Positions 6,069 through 8,311 of a DNA stretch of 8,311 nucleotides are shown in pieces. Below the pieces are notes generated by a model. That model was not told where the DNA came from. It searched no databases and was given only the letters and a program-made list of their open reading frames with translations. The position numbers were made by a program, and so were the translations under genes. Positions within the stretch are counted from its first letter, which is position 1; every line of letters begins with the position of its first letter. The DNA is taken from the NCBI GenBank assembly GCA_017646545.1, contig JAGCMI010000060.1, positions 1 through 8,311 on the forward strand. The letters are read 5' to 3'. Source of the DNA: Oscillospiraceae bacterium. Lineage in GTDB: Bacteria; Bacillota; Clostridia; Oscillospirales; Oscillospiraceae.

Positions 6069-6075
6069 CCTCCTT
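6069..6075 (-). promoter_or_regulatory. Ribosome binding site deciding the methyltransferase start
   Basis: The complement of this stretch reads AAGGAGG, 7 nt before the ATG at 6061-6059. It rules out the upstream in-frame ATG at 6109, which has no comparable site. Confidence 0.8.
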
Positions 6076-6081
6076 CTGTCC

Positions 6082-6109
6082 AGTATATCACAAAATACAG
6101 AAAAAGCAA
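6082..6109 (-). promoter_or_regulatory. Promoter of the methyltransferase-aldolase operon
   Basis: On the minus strand TATACT (complement of 6082-6087) is preceded by TGA, giving an extended -10. TTGCTT (complement of 6104-6109) stands 16 bp upstream. It is divergent from the promoter at 6148-6175. Confidence 0.5.
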
Positions 6110-6147
6110 AGAAAGATATTTCCTTTGGAAGGGAGATAATCAGCGTG

Positions 6148-6175
6148 TTGCAATTTTCTCAATTTATGCTATGAT
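6148..6175 (+). promoter_or_regulatory. Promoter of the TSCPD / trigger-factor-like operon
   Basis: TTGCAA (6148-6153) and TATGAT (6170-6175) are 16 bp apart, and TGC directly precedes the -10, making it an extended type. Transcription would start near 6182, giving a leader of about 34 nt. The decamer TTGCAATTTT recurs at the promoter at 8128. Confidence 0.55.
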
Positions 6176-6215
6176 AAAAGGTAGATAAATTTAATCGTGA
6201 AAGGAACATATCATT

Positions 6216-6482
6216 ATGGATAAGCACTATACTTACAAGACCCAGGGCGTTTGCGCCTCTGAGATCAGCTTTGATCTGATCGACGGCCATGTGTTCAATG
6301 TGAAGTTCAAGGGCGGTTGCCGAGGCAACACCCAGGGCGTTGCCATTCTGGCAGACGGTCTGGAGGCCCGCGCAGCCATCAAGCGTCTGCGTGGTGTGGA
6401 GTGCCATGGCGGCAGCTCCTGCCCCGATCAGCTGGCTATTGCCATTGCTGAGTGCCTGCAGAGCATGGGAGAGAATGTATGA
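6216..6482 (+). CDS. TSCPD domain-containing small protein (TIGR03905-like)
   Basis: An 88-residue protein that looks like one complete TSCPD domain. The domain is otherwise known as the Cys-rich C-terminal module of class II (B12-dependent) ribonucleotide reductases, where it is thought to bind metal. Conserved positions are GVC (Cys13), FKGGCRGNTQG (33-41, Cys35), GVECHGGSSCPDQLA (60-74, Cys63 and Cys69); the last is the SCPDQ core that names the domain. These four Cys could coordinate zinc. The stand-alone version is an uncharacterised family in Firmicutes. An AAGGAA SD lies 9 nt before the ATG. Its stop overlaps the start of the next gene in an ATGA, implying translational coupling to the trigger-factor-like protein. 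No role in deoxynucleotide synthesis is shown here. Confidence 0.9.
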   Translation: MDKHYTYKTQGVCASEISFDLIDGHVFNVKFKGGCRGNTQGVAILADGLEARAAIKRLRGVECHGGSSCPDQLAIAIAECLQSMGENV

Positions 6483-7336
6483 TCAAGAAGCTGTATGATT
6501 TCCGGCAGACCGCCATTGCCCCCGCGCTGCTGCAGGCAGAAGTTACCGGGGAAGAGCTGGCGGAGCAGATGAAGCAGGCTGCCGCCCGGTTTACCACCAT
6601 TTCCCAGGTGGAACTGCCCATTGAAAATGGGGATGTGGTGGCGCTGGAATTTGCCGATGAGAAGCAGCCTGGTGGGGTGCGCCGTGTGTATGCCAATGTG
6701 GGCAAGGGTCTGACCGATGTGGAAGAATCCCTGCCGGGTCTGCGTACCGGTGACGGGGTGCAGATGGTGTACGCCGGCAAAACCGTGGAGGCCAAGATCG
6801 TGTTTGTCAAGCGTCTGTGGGTACCGGAACTGGATGACGGTTATGTGCAGCAGCTGGGCATTGAGAATGTGACCACCGTGGCTGATTTTGAGCAGCATAG
6901 CTTCCAGCAGCTGGCGCTGCGTCAGCGCAAGCGCAAGTTCCAGGGCATCATGGGTCTGGTTTCCAAGGCCATGATGGCAAACACCGAGTTTGCCCCCGTG
7001 GAAGAGGACAATGCCTGGTATGTGGCGCTGCATGGCAGCATGGTGGCTCGCGGTCAGGCCTATGCCGACCGGGAGGGTAAGACCTTTGAGCAGGTGCTGC
7101 CCCTGCTGGTGCGTATGCCCGATAAGGGTCTGGAAGAGTGCCGTCAGGCGCTGAAGCAGATGTGCATCGACAGAGCCAAGGAAGGCGCGCTGGGTCAGGC
7201 TTATGCCCAGGAAAACGGTGTGGAATTTGCCGACGAGGGCGATACCGCTGCGTTGATCGGCAAGTATGTCGATTACCTCAATGAAGTGGTGTTCAACCAC
7301 TTTGCCCCCCAGATCGAAGTGACGCTGAAAAAGTAA
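6479..7336 (+). CDS. Trigger-factor-like protein lacking the ribosome-binding domain
   Basis: A 285-residue protein that resembles the middle and C-terminal parts of trigger factor, the ribosome-associated folding helper (usually about 430 residues). Residues 45-112 look like a degenerate FKBP-type domain: ENGDVVALEF, then VGKGLTDVEESLPGLRTGD matching the usual lGsg..ipgfEe.L.G...Ge. The flap that follows is cut to VYAGKTVEAKI, so proline isomerase activity is doubtful. The stretch KRLWVPELDDGYVQQLGIENVTTVADF (111-137) matches the conserved join PELDDeFa..lg.....tl..l. The rest is helix-rich, like the chaperone arms. The N-terminal ribosome-docking domain with its GFRxGK signature is absent. 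I chose ATG 6479 because it overlaps the upstream stop (ATGA) and has GGGAGAG as SD; a start at 6452 would add nine residues without an SD advantage. It is probably cytosolic and not ribosome-bound (inference). Confidence 0.75.
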   Translation: MIKKLYDFRQTAIAPALLQAEVTGEELAEQMKQAAARFTTISQVELPIENGDVVALEFADEKQPGGVRRVYANVGKGLTDVEESLPGLRTGDGVQMVYAGKTVEAKIVFVKRLWVPELDDGYVQQLGIENVTTVADFEQHSFQQLALRQRKRKFQGIMGLVSKAMMANTEFAPVEEDNAWYVALHGSMVARGQAYADREGKTFEQVLPLLVRMPDKGLEECRQALKQMCIDRAKEGALGQAYAQENGVEFADEGDTAALIGKYVDYLNEVVFNHFAPQIEVTLKK

Positions 7337-7344
7337 AAAAATTA

Positions 7345-7376
7345 CCGCCGCTTTTTTTTTTAAGCGGCGGTTTTTT
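7345..7376. terminator. Bidirectional terminator with an all-T loop
   Basis: CCGCCGCTT (7345-7353) pairs with AAGCGGCGG (7362-7370) around an eight-T loop. TTTTTT (7371-7376) follows on the plus strand. On the minus strand the stem is followed by TAATTTTTTT, from the A run at 7335-7341. It ends the trigger-factor-like gene and the convergent pssA, whose stop codon is at 7380-7378. Confidence 0.9.
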
Positions 7377-7377
7377 A

Positions 7378-7971
7378 TCACTTTTTCTCAAAACCCAGCA
7401 GTTTCAGCCAGTTGATCTTTTTCACGGAGAAATCCAGAACAAAGAGGAAGGCGCAGATCACCAGCAGCACATGCAGCGCGGCGGCAAAAGCGGCGGGGGC
7501 CAGCACAAACCGCAGCAGATAAAAAGCCGGTAAGATCATGGAAGAAGCGGTGATGGGAAGGCCCCGGTAGGTTTTGTTACAGCCGCCTTCCGTTTGCTGC
7601 CGCTTTTCTTCCATCACATTGAAAAATGCCAGACGGATCACACCACACAGCACAAACAGAAATCCGCATACCAGACCCAGTATGCCCTTTACGCCCATGT
7701 GATAGCACAGCACAGCGGGGAAAACGCCGAAACTGATGGCATCGCAGAGGGAATCGATCTGAATACCGAAGCTTTTTTCTTCCGCGCTTCTGCCTTTTTT
7801 GGAGCGGGCCACAATGCCGTCAAAGGCATCGCAAAGACCGGAGAACAGCAGGCACAGTATAGCGGCGGTAAAACGCCCCTGGGAGGATAGGGTCATGCCG
7901 AGGACGGCGGAAAACAAGCTGGCATAGGTCAAAATGACGGTATAATCATAAAATCCAATCAAACGAAGCAT
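7378..7971 (-). CDS. pssA: CDP-diacylglycerol--serine O-phosphatidyltransferase (phosphatidylserine synthase)
   Basis: A 197-residue integral membrane enzyme of the CDP-alcohol phosphatidyltransferase family. It transfers a phosphatidyl group from CDP-diacylglycerol to L-serine, the first step towards phosphatidylethanolamine. The metal-binding signature is complete: Asp48-xx-Asp51-Gly52-xx-Ala55-Arg56, then Gly69-xxx-Asp73-xxx-Asp77. The DSLCDAISFGVFPA stretch is typical of serine rather than glycerol-phosphate members. There are 12 residues between Ala-Arg and Gly against the usual 8, an insertion (KKGRSAEE) in the loop. About six hydrophobic segments fill the protein. The ATG at 7971 has a modest GAGAG SD about 9 nt upstream; an ATG 7 nt earlier is out of frame. 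No phosphatidylserine decarboxylase is in the window. It is monocistronic here, with its own strong promoter. Confidence 0.9.
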   Translation of the reverse strand: MLRLIGFYDYTVILTYASLFSAVLGMTLSSQGRFTAAILCLLFSGLCDAFDGIVARSKKGRSAEEKSFGIQIDSLCDAISFGVFPAVLCYHMGVKGILGLVCGFLFVLCGVIRLAFFNVMEEKRQQTEGGCNKTYRGLPITASSMILPAFYLLRFVLAPAAFAAALHVLLVICAFLFVLDFSVKKINWLKLLGFEKK

Positions 7972-8007
7972 GATGCATTTCTCTCTTTTTATGTGATATT
8001 TAAGTTC

Positions 8008-8036
8008 ATTATAATGGGAAATTTTGTATTTGTAAA
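8008..8036 (-). promoter_or_regulatory. Promoter of pssA
   Basis: The minus strand reads TTTACA (complement of 8031-8036), 17 bp, then a perfect TATAAT (complement of 8008-8013). Only one base differs from the sigma-A consensus, making it the best promoter in the window. The leader to the ATG would be about 30 nt. Confidence 0.7.
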
Positions 8037-8127
8037 ATAAAAATTCGTTGAGATTTCGGTATTTTTACCAAATTTTAGGACATCAGCCTTTATTGGATGG
8101 GAAACATGGGGAAAAATGGGTTTTTTC
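8037..8127. other. Intergenic stretch between divergent promoters
   Basis: This AT-rich piece lies between the pssA promoter and the promoter of the right-edge gene. Apart from a small GGTA-TTTT-TACC dyad (8058-8069) I see no gene, repeat or RNA in it. Confidence 0.4.
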
Positions 8128-8156
8128 TTGCAATTTTGGTGCGGATGTGCTAGAGT
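8128..8156 (+). promoter_or_regulatory. Promoter of the right-edge esterase gene
   Basis: TTGCAA (8128-8133) and TAGAGT (8151-8156) are 17 bp apart, with TGC immediately before the -10 (extended type). The expected start near 8163 gives a leader of about 52 nt. The upstream element shares TTGCAATTTT with the promoter at 6148. Confidence 0.5.
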
Positions 8157-8214
8157 ATACGCGAGCCGTATTCCGTGTTGCGCGGACAATTGGACGGCTG
8201 AAAGGGACACGAAG

Positions 8215-8311
8215 ATGGAAACACAATACTACAGAGGCTATAGTCATCATTTGGGTCGGGATGTAGAGTGCAAGCGCTACGGCCATGCCGGTCGTCCGGT
8301 GCTGTTTATTC
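8215..8311 (+). CDS. Probable esterase / alpha-beta hydrolase (N-terminal 32 residues)
   Basis: The frame from ATG 8215 stays open to the right edge. The N-terminus begins METQYYRGYSHHLGRD, then VECKRYGHAGRPVLFI. The pattern resembles a group of small bacterial putative esterases: a short strand pair, then yGhaGkPVLvfP leading to the first strand of an alpha/beta hydrolase. The nucleophile elbow and the rest of the catalytic triad are outside the window, so the class rests on the N-terminus only. An AAAGGGA SD lies about 8 nt upstream, and an extended -10 promoter sits at 8128-8156. It is divergent from pssA. Confidence 0.6.
   Translation, partial: METQYYRGYSHHLGRDVECKRYGHAGRPVLFI

Noticed and set aside
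5600..6139. Plus-strand 179-codon frame opposite the membrane methyltransferase
   Set aside because: It encodes a Gln/His/Lys-rich chain without domains and is complementary to hydrophobic helices, a typical shadow.
6428..7381. A 317-codon minus-strand open frame
   Set aside because: It is antisense to the trigger-factor-like gene, runs through the terminator and contains no recognisable domain.
8048..8266. 72-codon plus-strand frame before the right edge
   Set aside because: It has no SD, contains the promoter of the esterase gene and overlaps its start in another frame.
1..8311. Search by eye for tRNA, CRISPR repeats, insertion sequences, attachment sites and tandem repeats
   Set aside because: Nothing convincing was seen; the only repeated motif of note is the TTGCAATTTT promoter element.

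Overview
The window is ordinary bacterial chromosome with densely packed genes on both strands. Good Shine-Dalgarno (SD) sites, 1-18 nt gaps between cotranscribed genes, moderate GC and the types of proteins present (a GCFWC-type MsrA, a TIGR03905-like TSCPD protein, a regulator fused to a desulfoferrodoxin-like domain, an unsaturated-glycuronyl hydrolase) suggest an anaerobic gut Clostridia member, perhaps in the Oscillospiraceae/Ruminococcaceae. That placement is inference from protein style, not from a search. I saw no mobile element, CRISPR array, tRNA or rRNA, and no gene-free stretch above 300 bases; the largest gap is 7972-8214.

Layout. (a) 2-610 (+): C-terminal part of a GH88/GH105-type hydrolase, cut by the left edge. 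(b) 735-2102 (+): a COG2509-like FAD-dependent oxidoreductase with a good promoter, a leader hairpin and a strong terminator. (c) 2206-3652 (+): a compact operon of msrA, an unrecognised 75-residue protein and a short-chain dehydrogenase. (d) 3726-4310 (+): an XRE-type helix-turn-helix fused to a two-centre superoxide-reductase (desulfoferrodoxin) domain, ending in a terminator shared with the convergent genes. (e) 6061-4352 (-): a membrane ICMT-like methyltransferase followed 18 nt later by a threonine-aldolase-family PLP enzyme. (f) 6216-7336 (+): a TSCPD-domain protein whose stop overlaps the start of a trigger-factor-like protein lacking the ribosome-binding domain. (g) 7971-7378 (-): phosphatidylserine synthase, converging on (f) across a second two-way terminator. 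(h) 8215-8311 (+): start of a probable esterase, cut by the right edge.

Blocks (b)-(d) share a redox/oxidative-damage theme: a flavoprotein with a Cys cluster, repair of oxidised methionine, an NAD(H)-type reductase, and a putative DNA-binding protein carrying superoxide-reactive iron sites. The idea that the last of these senses oxygen species and controls its neighbours is an inference. The HTH-SOR fusion and the truncated trigger-factor-like protein coupled to the TSCPD protein are the most interesting items.
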